A stretch of DNA of 64,000 nt, taken from positions 2,284,756-2,348,755 of the forward strand of contig NZ_LT629945.1 in assembly GCF_900104675.1 (NCBI RefSeq), in the 5' to 3' direction. Made by a program: the position numbers and the translations under genes. Origin of the DNA: Angelakisella massiliensis. GTDB lineage: Bacteria; Bacillota; Clostridia; Oscillospirales; Ruminococcaceae. This document shows positions 15,165 through 23,345 of this stretch, in pieces (positions within the stretch are counted from its first letter, which is position 1; each line of letters starts with the position of its first letter). The notes below the pieces were generated by a model, which was given only the letters and a program-made list of their open reading frames with translations, was not told where the DNA came from and did no database searches.

Positions 15165-15198
15165 AGGGCGCACTTACTCACCACCCGCAAGCGGGCGG
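15165..15198 (-). other. Second RSF1010-type oriT core, inside the insert
   Basis: On the minus strand a hairpin CCGCCCGC-TT-GCGGGTGG (15198-15181) is followed after TGAG by TAAGTGCGCCCT (15176-15165). The 12-nt core is identical to the one in the element's oriT at 4161-4172 and the geometry (inverted repeat immediately 5' of the core) is the same. The inverted-repeat sequence differs, so it is not a copy of the first oriT. The relaxase at 2554-3990 might act on it. Confidence 0.7.
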
Positions 15199-15260
15199 AG
15201 GTACTGCCTGACGGCAGCCGTGCGCTCTCCGAGGGGGACGCTCCAGCGGGCCCACGTCCT

Positions 15261-15314
15261 GCTGGTAGCACCGAAGCTGGGAGCCGTCAAAGGACCGGCT
15301 TCGGTGCTACCAGC
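15261..15314. repeat. Perfect 17-bp inverted repeat in the insert
   Basis: GCTGGTAGCACCGAAGC (15261-15277) and GCTTCGGTGCTACCAGC (15298-15314) flank a 20-base loop. It lies between the oriT core and the recombinase junction and could form a cruciform or RNA hairpin. Confidence 0.8.
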
Positions 15315-15335
15315 TTCAGTGCTTTATGGTGGCCA

Positions 15336-15355
15336 AGAGGGGCTTAAGCCCCTCT
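15336..15355. repeat. 20-bp perfect palindrome in the insert
   Basis: AGAGGGGCTTAAGCCCCTCT, followed on the plus strand by CTTTC. It may act as a terminator or protein site near the insert end. Confidence 0.7.
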
Positions 15356-15402
15356 CTTTCAAAATGTGTGCTTTTCAGGGGGAAAAACCCTTGACAAATC
15401 GC

Positions 15403-15578
<176 letters not shown>

Positions 15579-15724
15579 ACATCTCCTGTTCGTGAAAAGG
15601 ATTTTCTGCCTTCTATCACGGGCAGGGTATCTCTATTTTAGAGCAAAATATTTATTTTTCCATGGATCTGGCGTCCCGTGAAGGCATCCCTTTCGGACCA
15701 ATGACCCCAAATATGCCCATCTTT

Positions 15725-16213
15725 TCAGGAAACTGTCTGGGGAAATATCTTCCGGAACAACAGCCTGGTCACCGGTCCTGCCGCAAACAGATTCCATAAC
15801 AACGCCATGGGAAAGTTTTGCAGCACAGTCCTGACCCAGTAAGCCGGCAGCTCTCCCCAGCTTCCGCCCCCCAGTACTACCGAGAAGAGCACAGCGGCCA
15901 CAGCGCTCATACTGGGGCACATCACCAGCACTGTTGTAGCGGAGGTCATCAGCCATACCCACAAAGGATTATTCTCTTTGCCGAGAACCTTTCCCGCCAC
16001 AAGATGTCCCAGACGGTTTCCCCACAGATTGGAAATAACAAAAACAAACAGCCACATATATGATGTTTCCAGCAGCGCCTCTCCAAAAACTTTGTTTGTC
16101 ATTACGGAAAGACCGCCCGTCTTGATTGCCATGTTGTACACCTCCATTCCGTAGGCCATCGTGATGGACATCAGCAGTCCAAAAAACGCTCCCTGTAATT
16201 TTGTTTTCGGCAT
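15725..16213 (-). CDS. DUF2798 family membrane protein
   Basis: 162 aa with four predicted membrane segments; MPKTKLQGAFFGLLMSITMA followed by YGMEVYN, and LLETSYMWLFVFVISNLWGN RLGH-type segments match DUF2798 proteins. Function unknown. Start has AGGAG with suitable spacing. It has its own promoter (16305-16333), and a terminator-like hairpin sits between that promoter and the start codon, so expression may depend on antitermination. First chromosomal gene to the right of the element. Confidence 0.8.
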   Translation of the reverse strand: MPKTKLQGAFFGLLMSITMAYGMEVYNMAIKTGGLSVMTNKVFGEALLETSYMWLFVFVISNLWGNRLGHLVAGKVLGKENNPLWVWLMTSATTVLVMCPSMSAVAAVLFSVVLGGGSWGELPAYWVRTVLQNFPMALLWNLFAAGPVTRLLFRKIFPQTVS

Positions 16214-16229
16214 TGTTTCTACTCTCCTT

Positions 16230-16273
16230 TCAAAAATAAAAAGCGCATGATCGCTCTCGCCATCATACGCTTT
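16230..16273 (-). terminator. Terminator-like hairpin in the leader of the DUF2798 gene
   Basis: AAAGCG-T-ATGAT (16273-16262) pairs with ATCAT-G-CGCTTT (16251-16240), loop of 10, followed on the minus strand by TTTTTATTTTT and then the ribosome-binding site. Position between promoter and gene suggests attenuation. Confidence 0.75.
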
Positions 16274-16304
16274 GCCGCTTTATTATTTGCTACACGCTGA
16301 GAAT

Positions 16305-16333
16305 ATTATAGCTCTTGAAAAGCAAAAAGTCAA
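16305..16333 (-). promoter_or_regulatory. Promoter of the DUF2798 gene
   Basis: -35 TTGACT (16328-16333), 17-bp spacer, -10 TATAAT (16305-16310). The upstream stretch 16334-16557, after the malic enzyme stop, holds no gene that I can support. Confidence 0.8.
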
Positions 16334-16557
16334 AACAGCCGATAAATTTTTTGCTGGACACCTTGGCAAAAGAGGACTACCGACCCGTAGCAGTCCAAAA
16401 GGAGGAGGCATAAAGGTCATCTTTCTCCCCCTCCCAAAGGACTGAGGAGCGTGCCAGAGCTCTGCTGCTGAGATGCGTTTCGCGTCAAAAGCCGTCCTTT
16501 TTAATCCCTTTGAGCGGAAAAGGTCATCCATCCCCTCTTTTTCACCAGGGACAACCA

Positions 16558-17733
16558 TCACTTCCGGGCCACTCCGCTGCGCCGTGCGGCATCCGCTACC
16601 GCCGCCGCTACAGCGGGACAAATCCGGGGATCAAAAGCAGCGGGAAGGATATAGTCGGTCCTCAACTCCTCCATGGGGATCAGCTCCGCGATAGCATGGG
16701 CCGCGGCGATCTTCATTTCATCGTTGATATCCTTGGCCCGAACATCCAGCGCCCCCCGGAAAACACCTGGAAAAACCAGAACATTATTGATCTGGTTGGG
16801 AAAATCCGAACGTCCGGTACCTACCACAAAGGCTCCCGCCGCCAGCGCCTCATCAGGCATGATTTCCGGTACGGGATTAGCCATAGCAAAGATGATGGGG
16901 TCCTTGGCCATAGAGCACACCATTTCCGGGGTAACCAGTCTCGGAGCGGAAACGCCCACAAAAACGTCGGCACCCACAAGCGCCTCCGCCAGTCCTCCCC
17001 GCACCTGAGGCTGGGTCATCTCAGCCAGTTCAGACAAAGCGGGATTATCGGCCAGATCAGGGCGACCGGGATAAACCACGCCGTTGATATCGCACAGAAC
17101 CGCTTGACGCATTCCCATTTTCCACAGCAGCTTGAAGATGGCGGTACCAGCGGCCCCTGCCCCGGAAAAGACCACCTTTACAGAGGAAAGCTCCCGGCCC
17201 TTGAGGCGCAGGGCGTTGAGCAGAGCGGAGGCCACAATGATGGCCGTTCCGTGCTGATCATCATGAAAGATGGGGATGTCACACTGTTCCTTCAGCAGCC
17301 GTTCCACTTCAAAACAGCGGGGCGCGGCGATATCCTCCAGATTGATTCCCCCAAAGGAACCTGACAGCAGAGAGATGGTACGGACAATCTCCTCCACCTT
17401 TTGGGAACGGACACACAGCGGAATGGCGTCCACGCCTCCAAAGGCTTTAAACAGCACGCATTTGCCTTCCATTACCGGCATACCCGCCTCGGGTCCGATA
17501 TTCCCCAGGCCCAGAATGGCAGAACCGTCTGTTACCACCGCTACAGTGTTCCACCGACGGGTCAGTTCAAAGCTTTTTTCGGGGTCCTTTTGGATCTCCA
17601 GGCAGGGCTGGGCTACTCCCGGCGTATAAGCCAGCGCCAGAGCCTCCGCGCTGTCCACAGGAACCCGGGGAGTAATCTCCAGCTTCCCTTTCCACTGATA
17701 ATGTCTCTCCAGCGCTTCCTTCGCGTAATCCAT
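16558..17733 (-). CDS. NAD(P)-dependent malic enzyme
   Basis: 391 aa from ATG 17733 (AAAGGAGGAGC upstream). Converts malate to pyruvate and CO2. Motifs: N-terminal tyrosine motif in ALAYTPGVAQP, catalytic Lys region GKCVLFKAFGGVDA, metal-ligand FHDDQHGTA, Rossmann nucleotide motif VFSGAGAAGTAI and C-terminal MANPVPEI. Length is that of the short bacterial (MaeA/MaeB N-domain) form. Single-gene unit with its own promoter. Provides pyruvate and reducing power in an anaerobe. Confidence 0.93.
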   Translation of the reverse strand: MDYAKEALERHYQWKGKLEITPRVPVDSAEALALAYTPGVAQPCLEIQKDPEKSFELTRRWNTVAVVTDGSAILGLGNIGPEAGMPVMEGKCVLFKAFGGVDAIPLCVRSQKVEEIVRTISLLSGSFGGINLEDIAAPRCFEVERLLKEQCDIPIFHDDQHGTAIIVASALLNALRLKGRELSSVKVVFSGAGAAGTAIFKLLWKMGMRQAVLCDINGVVYPGRPDLADNPALSELAEMTQPQVRGGLAEALVGADVFVGVSAPRLVTPEMVCSMAKDPIIFAMANPVPEIMPDEALAAGAFVVGTGRSDFPNQINNVLVFPGVFRGALDVRAKDINDEMKIAAAHAIAELIPMEELRTDYILPAAFDPRICPAVAAAVADAARRSGVARK

Positions 17734-17772
17734 CTTTATGCTCCTCCTTTTCATTGTCTGGTACTGACTTCT

Positions 17773-17801
17773 ATGATATACATCACCATTACATATGTCA
17801 A
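17773..17801 (-). promoter_or_regulatory. Promoter of the malic enzyme gene
   Basis: -35 TTGACA (17796-17801), 17-bp spacer, -10 TATCAT (17773-17778), 40 bases ahead of the start codon. Confidence 0.8.
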
Positions 17802-18234
17802 ATATCGTTTTCTTTTGATTTTATAATTTTTATCTATAATAAAACTCTTTTTCTCTCCCCTCCAGGAAAGCTCTGTCCCCAGGCAACTGCCTTCCGCCTT
17901 TGTTATCCAGTAAAAACCCGGAAGATGACCTGGGCACATTTGAACCATTTCTTTGAGACGGGGGCAGAAAGTTCCTGCACTCTGCCGATCTTTTCCCTTT
18001 CCTACAGCTTTCATTCCATGAGAGCGGTCCCGGCATTTTTCACCGTAAACAAGTTTTCCCTTGGAGATAAGAAGGCCAATGACAAAAATGGAAACGGCAC
18101 CTGCCTTTTCCCTGCCCCGCGCCTAGAGCCGCTATCCGCTGAGGACAAGATCGCCCATTGGTCAATTTATTTTTCCTGCTGCCTGAACAAAAGGCTCTTT
18201 ATTTTCAGCAGTGGAGCCGGCGTCAAAGCTGCAC
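17802..18234. other. Gene-free interval upstream of the malic enzyme
   Basis: About 430 bases between the malic enzyme promoter and the rpiB terminator. Frames open on either strand here lack ribosome sites and recognisable domains. I see no gene or RNA in it. Confidence 0.5.
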
Positions 18235-18270
18235 AAAAAAGCGGCATGATTTTAAAAACCATACCGCTTT
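18235..18270 (-). terminator. Intrinsic terminator downstream of rpiB
   Basis: Stem AAAGCGGTATG/CATGCCGCTTT (one wobble) with an 11-base loop, followed by a T run on the minus strand. It lies about 65 bases past the rpiB stop. Confidence 0.8.
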
Positions 18271-18334
18271 CTCTGAAACACTTTAAAATTGTTTTTGACC
18301 TTGCCGGAAACCGATTCCAGCACCCCGGAGAGCG

Positions 18335-18781
18335 TCAGCCCTCCGCCTCGATCTGATGGATCTTCTCCACCCGCTTGGCGTGACGTCCCCCCTGGAACTC
18401 CGCACCCAAGTAAGCCTTGACGATCTCCCAGGCCAGCTCCACACCGATGGTCCGTGCGCCCAGGGTGATGATATTGGCGTCATTGTGCTCCTTTGTCATT
18501 CTGGCGGAATAGCAATCGCTGCACAAAGCAGCCCGGATTCCCCGCACCTTGTTGGCCGCGATGCTCATACCGATACCGGTGCCGCAGATGAGGATTCCAC
18601 ATTCTGTTTCACCTTCTGTAACGGCATGGGCCACTTTGACGGCGATATCAGGATAATCCACGGAATGAAGGGTCTCGATTCCCTTATCCGCCACGGTATA
18701 TCCCGCTTCGGTCAATCTTTTTTTCAGCTCTTCCTTCAGCTCAAAGCCGCCATGATCGCATCCAATTGCAATTGTTTTCAT
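18335..18781 (-). CDS. rpiB: Ribose-5-phosphate isomerase B
   Basis: 148 aa from ATG 18781 (GAAGGAG site). Interconverts ribose-5-phosphate and ribulose-5-phosphate; LacA/RpiB fold. IAIGCDHGGFELKE at the N-terminus binds substrate, CGTGIGMSIAANK carries the catalytic Cys, and EHNDANIITLGAR is the conserved second half. Usual length for the family. It is the last gene of a minus-strand run with the small membrane protein and the cyclase; a terminator follows. Confidence 0.95.
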   Translation of the reverse strand: MKTIAIGCDHGGFELKEELKKRLTEAGYTVADKGIETLHSVDYPDIAVKVAHAVTEGETECGILICGTGIGMSIAANKVRGIRAALCSDCYSARMTKEHNDANIITLGARTIGVELAWEIVKAYLGAEFQGGRHAKRVEKIHQIEAEG

Positions 18782-18858
18782 GATGTAAACTCCTTCTCCG
18801 CCCTTGAAATCCTCGGACTTCTTTTTCCGGCAAATGTTCTCATCAGCCATGTCCCATT

Positions 18859-19203
18859 CTAAGGCTTTCCACCTGTTCCGTCAAGAGGGCCATGGGCGGC
18901 TTTCCCCTCTTTTTCTTTGATGGTCCTGCGCTGGTGATGAAAACAAATCCACGCGGCAGCCACTGCCGTCAGCGTCAGCTGCGGAATCAGAAAAAGGAGC
19001 ACAAGATCACGAAACTCACCATGATTATATCCCAGCGCTTTGCCCCAAACCAGTAAATCCACCGCCATTACAGCCGGTATGGAAATCCATGCCAGATTCC
19101 TTTTCCATTTCCAGAAGAAGATCAGCGAAATTACAGCAGGCAGAAAATAAGCCATATAAGAAAATACCGCGCTGCCGTTTACAGAGCAGAACCAATCTCT
19201 CAA
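18859..19203 (-). CDS. Small membrane protein of unknown function
   Basis: 114 aa if started at TTG 19203, which has GGGGAGG with 8-base spacing; upstream in-frame codons overlap the cyclase gene. Three hydrophobic segments (about 16-35, 42-60, 73-95) separated by short loops, with LRDWFCSVNGSAVFSYMAYF at the start and a charged cytoplasmic tail rich in Lys/Glu. No family recognised. It lies between cyclase and rpiB genes with short gaps, probably co-transcribed. Confidence 0.6.
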   Translation of the reverse strand: MRDWFCSVNGSAVFSYMAYFLPAVISLIFFWKWKRNLAWISIPAVMAVDLLVWGKALGYNHGEFRDLVLLFLIPQLTLTAVAAAWICFHHQRRTIKEKEGKAAHGPLDGTGGKP

Positions 19204-19255
19204 AGCCCATTCCTCCCCTTCAAATTCCGCTTCCAAAACCCCTAAAAATCGTTTC

Positions 19256-19999
19256 TTACTCCTTGGGGCAAAGGGCGAAGCACCGGGCGGGAAAACCTGT
19301 TCCGCCGGAAACCGCCGGGAAGGTGCAGAAAACCAGTCCGCCCACCGGGGGACACCGGTCCACATTGGTCAGCAGCTCCAGATGCATCTTGTTTTGGGAG
19401 AGGATGTAGTATTCCACTTCATAGTTGGTTTTTCCGGAGGTGATGGGCGCTTCTGTATCGGAGGTTTCGTGCCCCACCCCGCCGATGTTCCGCTGCTCCA
19501 CCAGGAATTTCAGCGTCTCCAGCTGCCAGCCGGGGAAATGACGGTTGCCTTCGGCGTCCAGGTTATCCATCTCCGCCGCGGGGCGCTTGCTCCAGCCGCT
19601 CTGGAAAATGACAAAAGCCCCAGCGGGAATCTGTCCCCAGGTCTTTTCCCACTCCAGGATACCCTCCACGGTGAGCACATAGTCAGGATTCTCTGCCACA
19701 GCGTCCCGCTTGTCCACCACGCACAGGGGCATGACCATCTCCTCCACCGGAATCTGATCCAGGGTCCTGCCGCCCCGCACCATATGAGCGGCTGAATCCA
19801 CATGGGTGCCATATTGTCCCACCGTGGTATAGCTGTGGGCGCTGAAAAGCGAATTGTCCAGGCTGGCCATGGTTTCCACCTTCAGCGGGGGCCATCCCAC
19901 CCAGTGGGGTGTCTCGGGGCTGAGAGGATGGGTCAGGTCCACCCAATCGCATTGTGTTTTCCATGCGGCGTATTGCTGCCAAAGCTGTAGATTTGCCAT
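19256..19999 (-). CDS. Cyclase family protein (kynurenine formamidase-like metal hydrolase)
   Basis: 247 aa from the second ATG (19999), which has the better spacing from AGGAGG. The metal-binding motif of the cyclase/KynB family, H-x-G-T-H-x-D-x-x-x-H, appears as YGTHVDSAAH (about 65-74); a C-terminal GVGHETSDTEAP stretch supplies further ligands. Such enzymes hydrolyse amides or lactones of small acids; the substrate here is unknown. Its neighbour is an acyltransferase/amidase-like hydrolase, suggesting amide catabolism under the LysR regulator. Confidence 0.85.
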   Translation of the reverse strand: MANLQLWQQYAAWKTQCDWVDLTHPLSPETPHWVGWPPLKVETMASLDNSLFSAHSYTTVGQYGTHVDSAAHMVRGGRTLDQIPVEEMVMPLCVVDKRDAVAENPDYVLTVEGILEWEKTWGQIPAGAFVIFQSGWSKRPAAEMDNLDAEGNRHFPGWQLETLKFLVEQRNIGGVGHETSDTEAPITSGKTNYEVEYYILSQNKMHLELLTNVDRCPPVGGLVFCTFPAVSGGTGFPARCFALCPKE

Positions 20000-20156
20000 G
20001 TGCATCCTCCTTTTGTCAAAAAAGCTGCGGGGCCGAAAGGCGCCTCTTGGAAAATATTATAACATCCCCCCATATTGAAAACAAGAGCGCCCCATCCCAT
20101 CAGATGAAGCGCTCGATACTGCAGAAAAACCTGTTGCACAGGGTGCAAAATGGGCC

Positions 20157-21218
20157 TTACAGCTGATAGGGCAGATAAACACCCTGGCAAGGATTGCCCC
20201 GGCAGATGTAAGCGGTCTCGTTTTTAAAGTCACAGATCAGGGAAGCCACCGTCATCAGCCCTGCCATGGGATCCTGGGTGGGATCATTTTTGTGGTTGCA
20301 GATGGCTTCGGGGGCATATTCGTGGTCCTTCATGCACTCCATGATCACAGCAGGGTCAATGGCACCCCAATGCTTCCGCAGCAGATAGGCCAGCCGGTTA
20401 TCCCGGTTCTTTCTCCGGTCGGTCAGGCGGTCGATCTCAGGGTTGACCACAAAATGGTTGGCATGGGTGAGAATACCGTCCACAGGCTTCAGCTGGTCTA
20501 CACCGCCGGGATGAGCTTCGATATCCACGGCCCGGCCAAAGCGTCCATCCACCAGCAGCATATTGTTGGAGACGCACCGCTTGGAGTGGACCAGCCAGCC
20601 GTAGGCTTCCTCGAAGGTTTTACTGGCCAGAACCCGGCGGCGCAGGAAGGTGACGGGAATACCGGTGCCCGCCGTATCATAAATGGATTCGATCATATTG
20701 TTGCACAAACCGACACCGTTGGAATTAAAGCCCTCCCGGATCAGCTGTCCCGCTTCGGTCTGGCCCAGGATTTTTGTGCCATCCGGCTGCTCCAAATGGA
20801 CAATAACGATTTTATCCAGCACGCCGGGACGGTAATCCCAGTTTTTGATAAGATAGGTTCGGCCGTCGGAACTGGCTTCCGGCAGGACTGCTGCCGTGGT
20901 GCACTCCTGGGGCCGCAGGGGATATTGGGTGATCTCATACCGGGTGTTGAGGACCATCAGCTCCTCCAGGGTGATACCAGCCCCCTGAGCGATACCCTTG
21001 GCTTCCTCCAGTATCTCCGGCATAACGGCTTCTATTGTGGGCAGATAGGCCGCGGCGTATCCCAAGGTTTCATCCCAGGTGCGTCCGTGAGTCTCAAAAT
21101 AGTGCCGGTAGTTCTCCACTCCCGCCTGGATTTTGTCTGCGGCTTGCTCGCCGTATTGAAGGCCCCGCTCCAGAGGCGTTTTCCCCGATACTGTCACCAA
21201 CTGAAAACGATCTTCCAT
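20157..21218 (-). CDS. C45-type peptidase / acyl-CoA:6-APA acyltransferase-like Ntn hydrolase
   Basis: 353 aa from ATG 21218 (AAAGGAG site). Ntn-hydrolase: the candidate nucleophile Cys lies in ECTTAAVLPEAS (about residue 105), which in this family becomes N-terminal after self-cleavage. Flanking motifs LNTRYEI and YLIKNWDYRPG are typical. Family members act on amide bonds of N-acyl compounds. Divergent from the LysR gene at 21451 with shared regulatory DNA, and upstream of the cyclase. Confidence 0.85.
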   Translation of the reverse strand: MEDRFQLVTVSGKTPLERGLQYGEQAADKIQAGVENYRHYFETHGRTWDETLGYAAAYLPTIEAVMPEILEEAKGIAQGAGITLEELMVLNTRYEITQYPLRPQECTTAAVLPEASSDGRTYLIKNWDYRPGVLDKIVIVHLEQPDGTKILGQTEAGQLIREGFNSNGVGLCNNMIESIYDTAGTGIPVTFLRRRVLASKTFEEAYGWLVHSKRCVSNNMLLVDGRFGRAVDIEAHPGGVDQLKPVDGILTHANHFVVNPEIDRLTDRRKNRDNRLAYLLRKHWGAIDPAVIMECMKDHEYAPEAICNHKNDPTQDPMAGLMTVASLICDFKNETAYICRGNPCQGVYLPYQL

Positions 21219-21356
21219 ACTTCTGCTCCTTTCCAAGTCCATAACTTTTTGTTATTTTCTGTTTTCTGTTCTGATTTCGCTAAAATACCAGAGAAAATCA
21301 GGGCATTTATTCCTAAAAATCAGTGGGCAATCCTTGTATTTTTATGGAATACCCCT

Positions 21357-21372
21357 TACAATTACTATTGTA
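21357..21372. promoter_or_regulatory. 16-bp palindrome between the hydrolase and LysR genes
   Basis: TACAAT-TACT-ATTGTA, perfect arms, in the 232-base divergent intergenic region. Candidate activator site for the hydrolase promoter. Confidence 0.5.
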
Positions 21373-21416
21373 CTCTTTCATGAAAATTTGTCTAATAGAA
21401 ATCTTTCATTTTATCT

Positions 21417-21431
21417 ATAACTATAAGTTAT
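21417..21431. promoter_or_regulatory. LysR-box-like dyad ahead of the LysR gene
   Basis: ATAACT-ATA-AGTTAT, containing a T-N11-A LysR box, 20-34 bases before the LysR start codon. Position fits autoregulation. Confidence 0.6.
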
Positions 21432-21450
21432 GGACAAAGGAGCCCTTTGT

Positions 21451-22437
21451 ATGGACCTCAACCGCATGAAATACATTATCACCGTCGCCCGAACCGGGAA
21501 CATTTCACAGGCGGCCCGGGAGCTGTATCTGTCCCAGCCTGCCCTCACCAAAGCCATCCAGAAAACCGAGGAGGAACTGGGAGTAAGGTTGTTTGAACGG
21601 GACAGCCTTCCCCTTCGCCTGACCTTTGCCGGGGAGCGGTATGTGCAGCAGTGCAAAAAAATTCTCAACATCCAGCGAACCCTGACCCGGGAAATGCAGG
21701 ACATCGCCCAGGGGAAAAACGGGCGGATCGTGGTGGGAATCCCCCGGGAGCGAGGCTGTTTGTGGCTTCCCCACATTCTTCCCGACTATTGCCGCACTCA
21801 TCCGGAAGTGGAAATCATCATCAAAGAAGGCACCAGCCAATACTTTGAGGAGGAGCTGCTCCGCGGAAATATGGATTTCTGCGTTTCCAGCCTGCCAGTC
21901 TATTCCGAGGAATTGGATTATGAAATCGTATGCGACGATCCTATCCTGCTGGTTGTGCCGCAGGAGCACCCTCTCAGCCGGAAGCTGGGAGAGCAGGGCC
22001 GTTCTCCTCTTTCCCCCTGTTTTCTGCCTGCGGGACTGGTGGAGACAGAAACCTTTCTCACCCTGACGCCGGAACAAGGGATGTACCGCACTGCCCAGGA
22101 GCTTTTTATCCGCCATGGCATCCAACCCCAGATCCGGATGCGCCTGCGGGGAAACGAGACCGCCTACCGCCTTTCCACAGCGGGAATGGGGCTGATGTTC
22201 ACCCCTCTTTCCACCACCTTGCGGACCGAGCCGGTATCTCCTCCCAGATTTGCCACCCTGGACCAGCCTCTTTTCTGCCGGAAAATCATCATCGCCCACG
22301 GGAAAGGAGACTGCCTGTCACAGAACGCCCGGGACCTGGTGGATCTGACAGTGGAGCGGGTGAGGACCGTTCCGGAACTGTCCCCTCCCCTGCCTCTGGA
22401 GCAACTGAACCGGCAGATTCTTTTCCCCCAGCTGTAA
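21451..22437 (+). CDS. LysR-family transcriptional regulator
   Basis: 328 aa from ATG 21451 (AAAGGAG with 8-base spacing). N-terminal winged helix (ISQAARELYLSQPALTKAIQ, residues about 20-40) and a two-lobed substrate-binding domain (about 90-300). Divergent from the acyltransferase-like gene, so it probably controls that gene and the cyclase in response to a metabolite. One of the few plus-strand genes in the window. Confidence 0.92.
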   Translation: MDLNRMKYIITVARTGNISQAARELYLSQPALTKAIQKTEEELGVRLFERDSLPLRLTFAGERYVQQCKKILNIQRTLTREMQDIAQGKNGRIVVGIPRERGCLWLPHILPDYCRTHPEVEIIIKEGTSQYFEEELLRGNMDFCVSSLPVYSEELDYEIVCDDPILLVVPQEHPLSRKLGEQGRSPLSPCFLPAGLVETETFLTLTPEQGMYRTAQELFIRHGIQPQIRMRLRGNETAYRLSTAGMGLMFTPLSTTLRTEPVSPPRFATLDQPLFCRKIIIAHGKGDCLSQNARDLVDLTVERVRTVPELSPPLPLEQLNRQILFPQL

Positions 22438-22552
22438 TTGGGAACAAACGCCCCTCCAGGAAAGAAATCCTCCTTGGAAAATCATTTTCTATGACGTTTT
22501 TGGGGGGGCGGAGATTCTTCCCTCTTCTACGGAAAAATTGTACAGAAGCACA

Positions 22553-22586
22553 CAGGCCCGGAGTACTACAATGAACTCCGGGCCTG
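22553..22586. terminator. Hairpin terminator after the LysR gene
   Basis: CAGGCCCGGAGT/ACTCCGGGCCTG, perfect 12-bp stem, 10-base loop, followed by TCTTATCC on the plus strand. It also faces the fragment ending at 22660, so it may be shared. Confidence 0.65.
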
Positions 22587-22659
22587 TCTTATCCAAAAAA
22601 GGGGCCAGCTTTTTGTCCTCCAATTTTTATTCCAATAAAAGGCCCGCTCCATTCAGACC

Positions 22660-23019
22660 TCAGGGAAGCTCCACCACCAGCGCCGATGTACAGGAGAGAT
22701 ACTGATATTCTTCTCCTGAAATACTCATTTGCAGGCTTCCGCTGCGGATAACGGTAGTGTCGTCGGCGGGACTGTAATATTCAAAGGAAATGCTCAGCCG
22801 GTCCCCGTTCCATGTCGCTCCCACCACCTTGGAAGAAGCGGCTCCCCCTAAATAATTCATTACATAAACGCCCCTGTCCGGGTCATACTCCTGCGACTGC
22901 CGGAGAAACTCCCGGGAAACGTCGAAGTGGGACATCACTTCCTGCTCCAACACCTGCTGATCCACTGTCTCCTCCCTCTCCAGGTCCCGCTCTGCAGGAT
23001 GAACAGGATCATAATACAT
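22660..23019 (-). pseudogene. C-terminal fragment of a chromosomal gene cut by the decayed island
   Basis: About 119 codons, beginning MYYDPVHPAERDLEREETVD at 23019 without a ribosome site; the sequence then has a helical part and a beta-rich C-terminus (GATWNGDRLSISFEYYS ... ALVVELP). The open frame upstream of 23019 overlaps the mobC fragment and looks unrelated. I do not recognise the family. It probably formed the operon partner of the truncated sigma factor at 25654. Confidence 0.5.
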
Positions 23020-23182
23020 GGATAATGGGGCGTATGGCGGTGCGCCGTATCGCCTGCCGGAGAAATTCGGACTGGCTGATACCATAGGGCGCAAGCCGCG
23101 CTGTGAAGTCGGCGTATTCTTCTTCGGACAGCCGGGTTTTCACAACGCGGCTGCGGTGGGGCGTGTTGTATTTCTTTCGCAT
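23009..23182 (-). pseudogene. Truncated MobC-like relaxosome protein
   Basis: 57 codons from ATG 23182 behind AGGAGG. KTRLSEEEYADFTARLAPYG and SQSEFLRQAIRRTAIRPII form the ribbon-helix-helix start of MobC proteins, normally 105-125 aa. The frame stops just past the island boundary (IHVL), so the C-terminal half and the relaxase that usually follows are lost. Confidence 0.75.
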
Positions 23183-23214
23183 AGGCTGAAAACCTCCTCT
23201 CACTATTCTTATTG

Positions 23215-23345
23215 CTGAATTTTTTCGGATTTTGGGCGGAGAAATTTTTCCCCTCATTCCTCCTATTGGGCAACTTTTTTGCACTTTGGGCGGAGAAATC
23301 TCTCTATTCCTTTCATTGCTGAACTTTTCGGGAAATAACAAAAAC
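23215..23345 (-). repeat. Imperfect ~50-55-bp tandem direct repeats ahead of mobC
   Basis: On the minus strand TTTCTCCGCCCAAA followed by an A/G-rich tract and CAAT(A/G) is present twice in full and once in part. Such repeats upstream of mobC could be a transfer-origin or iteron-like region. Confidence 0.6.
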
